Part shown: positions 1 to 8,537 of the stretch, piece by piece | Position numbering within the stretch: position 1 is the stretch's first letter | Layout: every line of letters begins with the position of its first letter | NCBI GenBank assembly: GCA_001725155.1 | Contig: MEFP01000016.1 | Location: forward strand, 1 to 64,000 | DNA from: Lysobacteraceae bacterium SCN 69-320 | Lineage (GTDB): Bacteria > Pseudomonadota > Gammaproteobacteria > Xanthomonadales > Rhodanobacteraceae | Reading direction: 5' to 3' | DNA length: 64,000 nt | Made by a program: the position numbers and the translations under genes | Notes under the pieces: model-generated | Told to the model about the DNA's origin: nothing | What the model saw: only the letters and a program-made list of their open reading frames with translations | Database searches by the model: none

Positions 1-102
1 CCGCATCGTCGAGCTGTTGCCGCATCGCTGGAGGCCGGCGAGCTGACTATCGCTGGTGTTGTGGCGGTGTGGAATGTGGCTCCGCCGGACGCTTACCATT
101 GA
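1..102 (+). other. Possible 3' end of a gene entering from the left edge
   Basis: Frame 1 is open from the edge to a TGA at 100-102. Its 33 codons have the G/C-rich third positions typical of this genome and read more like protein than the overlapping frame 3. It could be the tail of an upstream gene, possibly the carrier of the toxin tip that follows in another frame. No family is recognisable from so short a piece. Confidence 0.2.
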
Positions 103-1064
103 CCGGGCTTCCTGGCCTTTCAGAAGTCGAAACCGATCGAACGACCGGCCTGCGGAGCACCGCGCTACCGCCTGAGAAACACCTCAATACTGAGTTGTAT
201 AACTTGGTTCCTTATGTTGATCCGCTAGGTAACGGAACTGAAGTCCGGTTCTACGATGCCCAGAACAAGGAGAGCGGAAGCTCTGACTGGACAGTCCCAC
301 CCAGGCAGCTAGACACGTTTGTCAAGAACGAATCGGTAATGATGAACGAAGCCGCATTCAGTCGCGCACTCGGAGGAACGAAAGAGTGGAACATTTACAC
401 TCAGCGCGAATTGCGCGACTACCTGCATGGCAACATCACCAGCGCGTTAATAAACAAGGGAAACAGCTGGATATCCGCCGCGAGTTCACCCAGCTACTGG
501 GCAGAAGTTGGTTTTAGCGTCGCTGGCGGATCGCTCGCCAAAGCAGGAAAGGAAACAACAGTAGTGACGGAAGGCGCTGCAGGCCAACCTGTAGGCATGG
601 CGCCTTATGCGTCCGCGACTCGCCGAACCACAGCTGATTTCGCCGGCCACACGGATAGCGAAGCCGGCGGAATGCCGACACCCTTCCGTCGCATCGTTCG
701 AACAAACGACAGGGATGTTGGCGCAGAATCCTTTGCCGATAGGTTTGGTGGAACGCCGAACGCAAGTATTGAGGGATTTGGCAACAGAGAGTTCGACATG
801 GTGAGCGATCAGTACGTTGGCCAAGCCTTCGGCCCGATGAAGCCTGGGAAGTCACCAGCATTTGAAGCAAACGGAAAGAACTTTCTGAGCCTGAGCAGAA
901 GATCGCAGATCAGGGCAACGCTAGACGCAGCTCGAACCACGGGACGATCCGCATTGTTCGAATTTACTGGGGGGAATCCCGACGACTACGTCGTCAATTG
1001 GATACAGAGAAATGCAGAAAGGTCAGGATCTAAATACGAAATTATCGTAAGGGATAGGCCATGA
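69..1064 (+). CDS. Polymorphic-toxin C-terminal module, probable nuclease-fold toxin
   Basis: The first start in the window is GTG at 69, but the frame is open to the left edge, so the true start may lie outside or the N-terminus may be lost. The 331 residues show a linker (about 30-200) and a compact C-terminal domain (about 235-331) with FDMVSDQYVGQAF, a Gln/Arg-rich helix (RRSQIRATLDAARTTGR) and a terminal beta strand EIIVRDRP. That layout resembles the restriction-endonuclease-fold toxin domains (Tox-REase type) at the ends of RHS/CDI proteins, from memory and not confirmed. The stop overlaps the next gene by 4 nt (ATGA), the usual toxin/immunity arrangement. Base composition is clearly lower in GC than the rest of the window, suggesting transfer. 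No RHS core repeats or PAAR domain are visible in the window. Confidence 0.6.
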   Translation: MECGSAGRLPLTGLPGLSEVETDRTTGLRSTALPPEKHLNTELYNLVPYVDPLGNGTEVRFYDAQNKESGSSDWTVPPRQLDTFVKNESVMMNEAAFSRALGGTKEWNIYTQRELRDYLHGNITSALINKGNSWISAASSPSYWAEVGFSVAGGSLAKAGKETTVVTEGAAGQPVGMAPYASATRRTTADFAGHTDSEAGGMPTPFRRIVRTNDRDVGAESFADRFGGTPNASIEGFGNREFDMVSDQYVGQAFGPMKPGKSPAFEANGKNFLSLSRRSQIRATLDAARTTGRSALFEFTGGNPDDYVVNWIQRNAERSGSKYEIIVRDRP

Positions 1065-1390
1065 AAGAGTATTCAGCATACCTAGTCTTAAAGCCTATCA
1101 CCGACGCTCAGATCAGGAAGATCAAATCGATTTCTGAAAACTACAACTTGAATATCGATATTGGAGAATCTCACCTCGAGTTCGAATACGCGGGAAGAGA
1201 TAGCTCCCGCTTCGTCGTGAAATTCTTACGAGATATCGCCCCCATCGTAGGAAAAGCATTTGGCGAAGTTGTATGCGAGATCATCAATGATGATCGAGAC
1301 AATGATTTCGAGTTCTACCAGATCCGCGATGGCAAGCTCCTATTTCAGACAGGGAAAATTGTCAGAGGACAAGAACGAATCATCGACTAA
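1061..1390 (+). CDS. Probable immunity protein for the upstream toxin
   Basis: A 109-residue soluble protein starting inside the stop codon of the toxin gene (ATGA overlap), so the two are translationally coupled. It has no signal peptide or membrane segment, which fits a cytoplasmic inhibitor of a nuclease. It is rich in acidic residues (for example IINDDRDNDFEF), as expected of a partner for a basic nuclease domain. I recognise no named immunity family. AT content is higher than in the surrounding genes, matching the toxin. The role rests on position and size, not on homology. Confidence 0.55.
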   Translation: MKEYSAYLVLKPITDAQIRKIKSISENYNLNIDIGESHLEFEYAGRDSSRFVVKFLRDIAPIVGKAFGEVVCEIINDDRDNDFEFYQIRDGKLLFQTGKIVRGQERIID

Positions 1391-1521
1391 GAGTGCTCGA
1401 TTCTGCTACCGGGATACGCCGAAAGCTAAATGGACAGGCAATCCCCGTCTGAAGGCCTTTTCGTCGCCGACAGGGGCCCCAACGATCAAAAGTCGGAAAA
1501 CCGGCCCCTTGTTGCGGCCCA

Positions 1522-1794
1522 CTATTCGTCAGAACCCCGCTTGCGGGCGCACTCTCCTGTCATCGCCAGCAACCGCTTTCTTGCCATCCAAAGATTCGAT
1601 AGCGCAAACAGAGTCATCACCTGTGCGGTGTTCTTGGCCAGCCCCTTGAAGCGCACCTTCACGCAACCGAACTGGCATTTCATCACTCGGAGCGGATGCT
1701 CAACGCGTGCTCGGATGCTCACCTTACGAACAGACCGGCGATGCCGCGCCGTCGCGCTCTGCACCACCGCCCTGACGGTGCAGGAACCGGCCAC
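1522..1794 (-). pseudogene. Remnant of an IS5-family transposase (C-terminal end)
   Basis: From about residue 26 the reading frame matches the C-terminal end of IS5-group DDE transposases: [16 protein letters not shown], then [14 protein letters not shown] and [15 protein letters not shown]. The Glu in RVEHP corresponds to the last acidic residue of the DDE triad. Everything N-terminal to this, including the first two catalytic Asp, is absent, and the preceding 25 residues do not resemble the family. I could not identify inverted repeats or a target duplication. It lies immediately next to the toxin/immunity pair and may mark how that cassette arrived. Confidence 0.7.
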
Positions 1795-2390
1795 TGTCCC
1801 TGGTTTGACGCATCGCTAACCCGACAGCTGTCAGGATTGCCGTTCACCTGCCCGCTTCCGGATCGCCGGAGTCACCGAGCGCCGCAACGCTCCCGCACCA
1901 GGAATCATCGTGTCGAGCAAGTTCGCGATGTCCGGCACATGGCCGTCTCGGCATGTGCGGACCTTTCGATCGTTTCCGGGTCGCCGGTTGCGCGAAATGA
2001 CGGGGCGCAATGACGTAACGGGCAGTGCCCGCTCCGCGCGTGGCCCGCTTTTCGCGACGAGAGGTTCGCCTCGTACGTATGCAGCTGCCGCCGCTTTCCG
2101 CGCCAGCCTTGCGAAGCGGGACGGTTCGCCGTGCCGTTGCACCCATGCCGGGGCCGCGAATCCGGTTCACGCCGTCGACGCGCGCTGCGCCGCCTCGCGG
2201 CGGGCGGCGCAGCGGCTGTCCGATACGCAGGAAACCGCTGCGGGCCCGTCTACCGGCACTGCGCCAGTCATCGCGCAACGGCCAGGCGACCCGTTTCCGG
2301 ATGCTTCCGCGGTGTCACGCGGAACGAAACACCGACCCTTGGCGGCGATCAGGCTGCAGCGGCCGCCAGACGACGAAGGAGAAAACGACG
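1795..2390. other. Gene-free stretch upstream of mscS
   Basis: About 600 bases between the transposase remnant and the MscS gene. Open frames here (one runs into mscS) lack protein-like composition and have no ribosome binding site. I see no clear promoter, repeat or RNA. It may be decayed sequence left by the insertion element. Confidence 0.4.
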
Positions 2391-3494
2391 ATGCCGACCG
2401 AAGCGGTGACGCAACTGCCCCTTTTCACCAACCCGCCGGCGGCATGGCTGGCCGCCGCCGTGTTCGCTGCGGGCACCGTCGTACTCGGGCTGGCGCTGCG
2501 CCAACTCGTGCGCCGCTACAAGCGCCGCGTGCAGGCCACCGAGCAGGTCGAATGGCTGGAGCTGCCGGCGCTCGCGCTGAGCCGGACCACGCTCGTGTTC
2601 CTGGTGCTGCTCGGGTCGTTCGCCGGCTTGCAATTGCTCGCGCACGGCACGCGCACGGCGGCGCTGGCCGGCTCCGTCATGATGATTGCGCTGTTCTGGC
2701 AGGTAGGCCTGTGGGCGACGACCGCGACGTCGGCCTGGTTCCAGTACAAGCGCCGCACGAGCGTGGCGACGGATCGCGCGTCGCTCGGTTCGCTGGGCAT
2801 CGTCGGGGTCGTCGTGAGCGCGGTGATCTGGGTGCTGGTTGCCCTGATGACGCTGGACAACCTCGGCATCGACGTCACGGCGCTAGTGGCCGGGCTGGGA
2901 ATCGGCGGCATCGCCGTCGCCCTGGCCGTGCAGAACGTACTGGGCGATCTGTTTGCGTCGTTGTCGATCGCGCTGGACCGGCCGTATGTCGTCGGCGATT
3001 TCCTCAGCGTCGGCGATTTCCTGGGCACGGTGGAAGACATCGGCATCAAGAGCACGCGGCTGCGCAGCCTCAGCGGCGAACAGATCGTCATGTCCAACTC
3101 CGATCTGCTGTCCTCGCGCCTGCGCAACTACGGGCGGATGCAGCAACGGCGCGTGGTCCTGGCGACCGGCATCGCCTACGAAACCCCGGCGGCGGACATC
3201 GCAAAGATTCCTCAGCTGATTCGTGTCATCGTCGAGCGGCAGGCGGACGTGCGCTTCGACCGGAGCCATTTCTCCGGCTACGGCGATTTCGCGCTGCAGT
3301 TCGAGACGGTCTACTACGTGCTGTCCGCCGACTTCAATCGCCACATGGACATTCAGCAGGACATTCTGCTGGAGATGTACCGGGAGTTCGAGGCGCGAGG
3401 AATCGAATTCGCCTACCCCACGCAGCGGCTGCTGGTGGAACGGCGTGACGCAGTGCCGGCCGCCGGCGAGGCCGGCTCGCCGGCACCGCCGTGA
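2391..3494 (+). CDS. MscS-family small-conductance mechanosensitive channel
   Basis: A 367-residue inner-membrane channel that opens under hypo-osmotic shock to release solutes. The start at 2391 has AAGGAG ten bases upstream (2376-2381); the frame is open further upstream without coding character. Four hydrophobic segments fall at about 19-39, 62-82, 89-110 and 131-155. The pore-lining helix and beta domain follow: ALVAGLGIGGIAVALAVQNV, then DLFASLSIALDRPYVVGDF and a beta-rich region with SNSDLLSSRLRNYGRM. The C-terminal alpha/beta domain runs to about residue 350. Length is between short MscS (286) and the larger paralogues. It stands alone as a transcription unit. Confidence 0.93.
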   Translation: MPTEAVTQLPLFTNPPAAWLAAAVFAAGTVVLGLALRQLVRRYKRRVQATEQVEWLELPALALSRTTLVFLVLLGSFAGLQLLAHGTRTAALAGSVMMIALFWQVGLWATTATSAWFQYKRRTSVATDRASLGSLGIVGVVVSAVIWVLVALMTLDNLGIDVTALVAGLGIGGIAVALAVQNVLGDLFASLSIALDRPYVVGDFLSVGDFLGTVEDIGIKSTRLRSLSGEQIVMSNSDLLSSRLRNYGRMQQRRVVLATGIAYETPAADIAKIPQLIRVIVERQADVRFDRSHFSGYGDFALQFETVYYVLSADFNRHMDIQQDILLEMYREFEARGIEFAYPTQRLLVERRDAVPAAGEAGSPAPP

Positions 3495-3710
3495 GGTTCG
3501 CACGGCCGTCCGGCAGCACGCCGACTTGTTTGTCCATCGCGCAGCAACGACGGCAGTCGTGCCGGCCGCGCACCCGCGCGACTGGCCGTCGACCGGGCCG
3601 CGTCAACGCGATCCGGCACCGGCGGCACCGGTAAATACTCCAGCCAATGACCAAGCCGCCATAATGCTCCGGCTTTTCAAGCCGGCGGTACGGGCCGGAC
3701 GGCAGCCAGA

Positions 3711-4268
3711 TCACGCCTTGCGCTTGGTGAACACGATCCTGACGAGCGTGTGCTCCACGGGCTTCACGATGCCGAGCTGGTAGAACGTGAAGATGCGCGT
3801 GTCGCCCTTGAATTCCTCGGTCATCCGGTAGTCGACGAAGTGGCCCTGGCCGTCGGACTGCTTCGACGACCAGATCATCGTGTTCTCTTTCGCGTTCCAG
3901 TAGCCGTAGTCGGTGCGGACCGCCACGTCGTTCGTGTCCACCCAGGTGTCGACATAGGTCTTCGCCACCGGGTCGTAGCCCCAGACGCCGTGGCCTTCGT
4001 AGGCGGGAAATTTCTCGGTGGCGGGAATGCGGAATTCGTTGACGATCCAGTGGCCGTTTTCGAGCAGCCGGTTCACCTGCACGCCTTTGGCCGTATCCGT
4101 CGGCTTGTTGTCCTTGTAGAACGTGACCTCCGCATCCCAGGTGCCCTCTTCCATCTTCAGGGGTGCGTAGACTTCTTCCGGAACCTTGGGTGCCGGCGAA
4201 TCGGCGAGGCACGCGCCGGAGAAAACGACCAGGCCGAAGGCGGCCTTCGCGAAAGTACTGACAGTCAT
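3711..4268 (-). CDS. Exported DUF1579-like protein
   Basis: A 185-residue protein starting at ATG 4268, just downstream of an AAGGAT Shine-Dalgarno-like element; an in-frame extension upstream is not coding-like. The N-terminus (MTVSTFAKAAFGLVVFSGAC) is a signal peptide, with likely cleavage near ALA-DS. The mature part has the pattern of DUF1579 proteins: GTWDAEVTFY near the start, then NGHWIVNEFR, HGVWGYDPVAKTYVDTWVDT and a C-terminal strand. These are lipocalin-like beta barrels of unknown ligand. It is probably periplasmic and monocistronic; the family assignment rests on pattern memory. Confidence 0.65.
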   Translation of the reverse strand: MTVSTFAKAAFGLVVFSGACLADSPAPKVPEEVYAPLKMEEGTWDAEVTFYKDNKPTDTAKGVQVNRLLENGHWIVNEFRIPATEKFPAYEGHGVWGYDPVAKTYVDTWVDTNDVAVRTDYGYWNAKENTMIWSSKQSDGQGHFVDYRMTEEFKGDTRIFTFYQLGIVKPVEHTLVRIVFTKRKA

Positions 4269-4558
4269 CGGGACATCCTTGGTGGTGGCAGCTTGGGGGG
4301 CAGCGCGACTCGCCGGAAACATGCGCACGCGAGTGCGCTGGCCGAAACAGGAACGGTGATCAGCGTCACTTGCTGTCACAGCCACGGCCTTCGGGCTCCG
4401 CGCCCTGAACGACCCGAGACGCTCCGCGAAGGATCGGCCGGCATCGACTTTCCGGGAGAGCTCCCGGACACCGTCGCCTTCGAGTCACGCCAGCATATCG
4501 GGTCGCCCCTCGCCTTCCACGCGCTCGGCGGCCGCTTTCATGCCCCGACCCTGCGAAA

Positions 4559-4594
4559 GCGCAACCGGTGAAACGTAGGCGGGACCGGTTGCGC
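4559..4594. repeat. REP-like palindrome with GTAG core
   Basis: Perfect 11-bp inverted arms, GCGCAACCGGT (4559-4569) and ACCGGTTGCGC (4584-4594), around a 14-nt loop containing GTAGG. The GTAG tetranucleotide and size recall the REP/SMAG palindromes of Xanthomonadaceae. It lies in the gene-free stretch 4269-4853 between two minus-strand genes. I see no other copy of the same sequence in this window, so it could be a solitary terminator-like hairpin. Confidence 0.55.
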
Positions 4595-4853
4595 CCCACG
4601 GAGGTCGTTCATAGGGAGTCGGCAGGCGTTTTCCGGTACCGAGGCCTTGTCGGCATCGCCCGCATCGTTGCCGCATCACGGAGGCCCGCGTCTTGCCCCG
4701 CCAAGGTGCGTTCTTCGACCCGGCGCTACGACGCTGCAACCGCCGCACTGGTGATGATCGCGTACGCGCCGGAAACGCCGGCGCCAAACGAGGTGTGGCG
4801 GGAAGAAATGCCCGGCCAGATCGCAGCGATCCGGGCACTCAGCACGACGGAAG

Positions 4854-5441
4854 TCAGCCTTCCTCCATTCCCGTCGCCGCCACCGACGGCACCAGCAGAT
4901 CCTCCAGGAAAAACGCCGACAGCTCGGTACGTCCGCCGAGGCCGGCCTTCGCATAGATGGCCACCGACTGCGCGCGCACGGTCTTCTCGCCGGTGCCGCG
5001 CAGGTCGGCGATGTCCTTGAGGCTCAATCCCTTCAACAGCAGGAAGGCGATCTCCTTTTCGGCGGCCGACAGTTTCCAGCAGTCGAGCTGCCGGTCGATC
5101 GAACGCGCGAGTCCTTCGACCTGTTTGCGCGCCTGCGCCTGCCAGGCTTCCGCCTGCGCGCGATAGGCCGACAGATCCCTAGCCTGCCGGGCGAGCCGCC
5201 GCCGCAGGCGCACGGCCCCGTGCAGCAGGTAGAGCGCGCCGGCGGCTGCGGCGATGCCGGCGGCGATCTCGACCACGACGTGCCAGAGCGATGCGCCCTG
5301 GCGCAGGTCGGTGGCGACGTCGATCGTCACCAGGACGGCGATCAGCAGCAGCACGGCGACCACGATGCCGCGTTCGCGCGCGCTCACCGCCTGGGTGGCC
5401 GGCCCCGTGGCATCCGTACCGTCAGTGCTTCTCGCGCTCAT
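4854..5441 (-). CDS. Membrane-anchored LuxR-type HTH regulator
   Basis: 195 residues from ATG 5441, chosen because GAGGA lies five bases upstream; ATG 5447 in the same frame is the alternative. Two hydrophobic helices (about 26-43 and 55-76) are followed by an Arg-rich, helical, coiled-coil-like linker and a C-terminal LuxR/GerE helix-turn-helix: LSAAEKEIAFLLLKGLSLKD, then GTGEKTVRAQSVAIYAKAGL. There is no receiver domain, so any signal must reach it through the membrane segments or a partner. It overlaps the end of the cytochrome b561 gene by 20 nt and is likely co-transcribed with it. Its targets are unknown. Confidence 0.8.
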   Translation of the reverse strand: MSARSTDGTDATGPATQAVSARERGIVVAVLLLIAVLVTIDVATDLRQGASLWHVVVEIAAGIAAAAGALYLLHGAVRLRRRLARQARDLSAYRAQAEAWQAQARKQVEGLARSIDRQLDCWKLSAAEKEIAFLLLKGLSLKDIADLRGTGEKTVRAQSVAIYAKAGLGGRTELSAFFLEDLLVPSVAATGMEEG

Positions 5442-6183
5442 CGTCATCCTCGTGTCCACCCGCTGCCTTGCCCGCCTCGGCGCCGCCCCGGAATTCATGA
5501 TCCCCTTCCCGCAGTACCAGACGGGTGCCGAACAGATCGAGCGTGCCGCTGGCCGGATCGTACCGGCGCAGCAGTTGCGCGCCCGTGCCCGCGAGCACGG
5601 CCAGCATCAGCACGGCGGCGATGCCGCGGGCCGGAACACCCGGCGTGCCGGCCGGCAGATCGCGCTTGCGGCCCGTCAGCATGCTCAGCGGCAACGCGTC
5701 GCGATGCGTGAGGACGTGCACGACCAGTCCCGCCAGGTGCAGCAATACCACTGCCAGGAACAGATTGGCCATCAGCTCGTGAGCCTCTTCCACCCAGTCG
5801 GGCGCCACGCCGCCGGCCATGGCCAGGCCGCTGGCGCCCAGCGCGAGGGTCAGCAGCAGCATCGACAGGGCGGCCCAGCTCGATGCGGGGTTGTGGCCTG
5901 CCCATCGGCGGCCGCCGCCGGAGACCACGCTTTTCAGATAGCCCGCGAGCTGGCGCGGGGAAAGGGTCAGGTCCGACAGCCGCGCATGGCGCGTGCCGAC
6001 CAGGCCCCAGATCAACCGGGCCAGCGCGGCGACGCCCAAGGTCATGCCCGCCAGCATGTGCCAGGCGAAACGCGGCGACTCGTCGTCCACCAGATTCGCA
6101 ATGGCATACGCGGCCACGAACAGCGCGGCGAAGCACCAGTGAAACACCCGGGTGGGCAGGTCGTAGACGCGAACCGTATTCAT
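5422..6183 (-). CDS. Cytochrome b561 family membrane protein
   Basis: 253 residues from ATG 6183. The N-terminus (VYDLPTRVFHWCFAALF) carries the conserved first haem His, followed by four transmembrane helices with further His in FAWHMLAG, VLLHLAG and HVLTHRD. This is the Ni-hydrogenase-type / CybB-like di-haem b fold that passes electrons between the quinone pool and a periplasmic partner. An additional hydrophobic helix near 195-215 and a charged, His/Asp-rich tail (GGHEDDDEREKH) follow; the tail could bind metal. No cytochrome c or hydrogenase gene is adjacent. The only partner seen is the overlapping LuxR regulator. Confidence 0.85.
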   Translation of the reverse strand: MNTVRVYDLPTRVFHWCFAALFVAAYAIANLVDDESPRFAWHMLAGMTLGVAALARLIWGLVGTRHARLSDLTLSPRQLAGYLKSVVSGGGRRWAGHNPASSWAALSMLLLTLALGASGLAMAGGVAPDWVEEAHELMANLFLAVVLLHLAGLVVHVLTHRDALPLSMLTGRKRDLPAGTPGVPARGIAAVLMLAVLAGTGAQLLRRYDPASGTLDLFGTRLVLREGDHEFRGGAEAGKAAGGHEDDDEREKH

Positions 6184-7005
6184 GGGGTCATCTCCGGAAG
6201 CGAGGGGACTCCAGACTGCGGCGCCGCCGCGTTTCCGGCATCGGGCGAATGCCGCATTCCGGCGCGCAACCGGTTCCTGCGGCATGGGTCCAAGACCCGG
6301 GCGTTTCGCGAGCTTGCCCTGCACCCATCCTTACCGGCGCCTCGACCGCTCCAGGCAGCGCACTGCCCCCCCGCACAAAGCCGCTTCGGACAGCGGCCGA
6401 GGCCGCGACATGCGCGTGCTCGCGGAAGCACGTTGCCAGGTGGGACAGCCCCCATGCCGGAGTGCTGCCGCGCCGTTCCGGAGTCCTTGACGCGGATGCA
6501 GCCGTCGGTTGCCTGCACTTCCCCGTCGACGCCGCCATAGCGGGTCCGCATGACGCGACCGGCCTGCCCCTGCTCGGCCGAACGGAAATGTCCTCGCCAT
6601 CGGCGGAAGCGGCGACGCAAGCCTTCAGGACGAATGCCAGCACTCCCGGACCAAGGCAAGCCGCCGGCGTTTCCCGGCCGGGCGTTTCCGCGCGTGAACC
6701 GCAGGGCACCAGGACGGAGGGGGCCTTCCCCCCGCCGGCCGCCGCTGCGCAGCGCGGGGCTGAAACGCTCCCGACGACAGAGGCCTGGCCGAGCGGAAGA
6801 TCGCCGGGACCACGCCCGCGAGCCCGGGCCTTGCCCGTCGAGTCCGGGAAACGCACTGCGCGATCCTGCGGCGATGACATCGCGTGATAGGAACCGCGCC
6901 CGCTATGCGCTCTTGTTTTTCTGCAACCGTCAGCGTTGTGGACAAATGCAACGTCTACCCGCGGTCTGCGCCCGGCCTTCATCCCTGTTCCGTCATCGCC
7001 TGAGG
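6184..7005. other. Gene-free region between divergent genes
   Basis: About 820 bases between cytochrome b561 (minus) and the next plus-strand gene. Open frames exist on both strands, as expected from the high GC, but none resembles a protein or has a good ribosome binding site. The least GC-rich part is about 6905-6960 and is the likeliest place for promoter elements of the gene at 7006. Nothing else was identified. Confidence 0.4.
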
Positions 7006-8349
7006 ATGCGCTTCGTGTCGATCTATACGCTCAGCAACGGCCCCATCGTCAATCCCGTCTACGCCCGCGTCGCCGCCGGTACAACGCCCACGCCGTACGT
7101 GGCCGGCATGCCGCTGTCCTCCGGCGACCTGCTGGTGATCGACGCCCTGACCTGCCCGGCCTCCGACGTGCCGCTCGGGTTTCCCGCGCTCGATGCCGGT
7201 GCGGCGCTGCTGCTGCTCGACGCCGGCGACGACCACAAGAAGGCGCTGGCCGGCAACATCGGCTTCCGTTCGCACGGCGCCAGCCGCGGCTATCACGTGG
7301 CCAAGCGCCGCAGCGGCAGCGGCGCGACACGCTGCTGCATCAGCGAAGTGGGCGACAGTACCGCACCGGCCAGCCTCTATTGCGCCAGCGGCGCCGGCAA
7401 CCAGGAACAGGGCACGCTGCAGCCGGCGACGCTGCAGGTGATCTACGAGAATCAGGTAGAAACGCAGCCGATGACCGAGGAGGACGCCGACTTCTTCGTC
7501 GCCTCGCTCACGACGGCGGCCGTGGCCACTACCGACGCGGGCACGCCGCCGGAGGGCCTGATCTGGTTCACCTGGATCTACTCGCGTTCGCATTCCTTCA
7601 CGGCGAGCGGTTCGTACAACAGCGACGCCGACCTCGGGCCGCCACCGTCGCGGACCATCACCGCCAACCTCACGTACACGTTCCAGGGTGCGCTCAATAA
7701 TTCCACCCAGAGCGGCTCGTTCCAGTTCCTGGGCCTGCAGGAGCGCGGCATCTACCAGAACAACGGCATGGCCTCGAACACCGACACCAGCTGCGGCTGG
7801 ACGCTCGGCTCGATCTGCCCGAGCTTCTCCGCACCGGCGTCGCTGTACTGGTACGACAGCTCGCCGAGCAACACGAACAACGTGAGCACCGTCACCACCG
7901 GCTCGTCAGTGACCGTCGGATTCAACGCGGGCACCAGCGGCGGCGGCGGCAATGCGAGCTACACCTATTCCAACTCCGTAACGGAGAACATCACCGACTG
8001 GTACATCACGCAGCAGACCTCGGCGAACTGGATCTACGCGCAGAACACGCCGTTCGACGGCAACACGACCGACCCGTCCAAGATCAACGACAGCCGCGGC
8101 TGGAACGGCCTGATCGACACCAGTACCTTTCCGGTCATCTCCACGAGCTCCCTGCAGTTCGCCGCGGATTGCGTATGGAAGACCAATACCGTGCTGACGG
8201 GCGAGATCTCGATCTCGGTCGTGAACCTGATGCGCGTCGACTACCTCATGGTCGACAAGGTGCTCGGCTTCGGCAACGCCTGGGCCGACTGGTGGAAGCA
8301 GAGCAATCCATCGGACGGATTCTCCATCGACATGTCCGTGCTCACCTGA
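7006..8349 (+). CDS. Unknown beta-rich protein, possibly pore-former-like
   Basis: 447 residues if it starts at ATG 7006, with only a weak TGAGG element directly before it; the frame is open upstream, so the start is uncertain. The N-terminal part (1-130) is Gly/Ala-rich with a cluster of Cys (TRCCISE, LYCASG). The C-terminal two thirds is rich in Thr, Ser, Asn, Trp and aromatic alternation (NASYTYSNSVTENITDWYIT, NWIYAQNTPFDGN), the texture of secreted beta-sheet proteins. Parts faintly recall leukocidin/haemolysin-type pore formers, but this is only an impression. No signal peptide is visible. A Nep1-like cytolysin gene follows 188 bp downstream on the same strand. Confidence 0.5.
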   Translation: MRFVSIYTLSNGPIVNPVYARVAAGTTPTPYVAGMPLSSGDLLVIDALTCPASDVPLGFPALDAGAALLLLDAGDDHKKALAGNIGFRSHGASRGYHVAKRRSGSGATRCCISEVGDSTAPASLYCASGAGNQEQGTLQPATLQVIYENQVETQPMTEEDADFFVASLTTAAVATTDAGTPPEGLIWFTWIYSRSHSFTASGSYNSDADLGPPPSRTITANLTYTFQGALNNSTQSGSFQFLGLQERGIYQNNGMASNTDTSCGWTLGSICPSFSAPASLYWYDSSPSNTNNVSTVTTGSSVTVGFNAGTSGGGGNASYTYSNSVTENITDWYITQQTSANWIYAQNTPFDGNTTDPSKINDSRGWNGLIDTSTFPVISTSSLQFAADCVWKTNTVLTGEISISVVNLMRVDYLMVDKVLGFGNAWADWWKQSNPSDGFSIDMSVLT

Positions 8350-8537
8350 TCGCCGCAGCCCGGAGCGCGCGCCGGACGGAAACGCCGGCGCCGCCCCGAT
8401 GAAAATAAAGCAATTTTTACACTGTTCCGCTACATTTCCGCCTGCTCCGCGCTCCCGTCCAGCCGAGGTTCTTGCACCGGCACACCGGCAAGCCGATCGG
8501 CTGCATTCCTGCCTGCCCGTCGAACAAGGAGAAGCCA

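Noticed and set aside
1522..1794. A complete IS5 element
   Set aside because: Only the C-terminal end of the transposase is present and no terminal inverted repeats were found.
7006..8349. Firm assignment as a leukocidin-type toxin
   Set aside because: The similarity is only in texture; no defined motif or signal peptide supports it.
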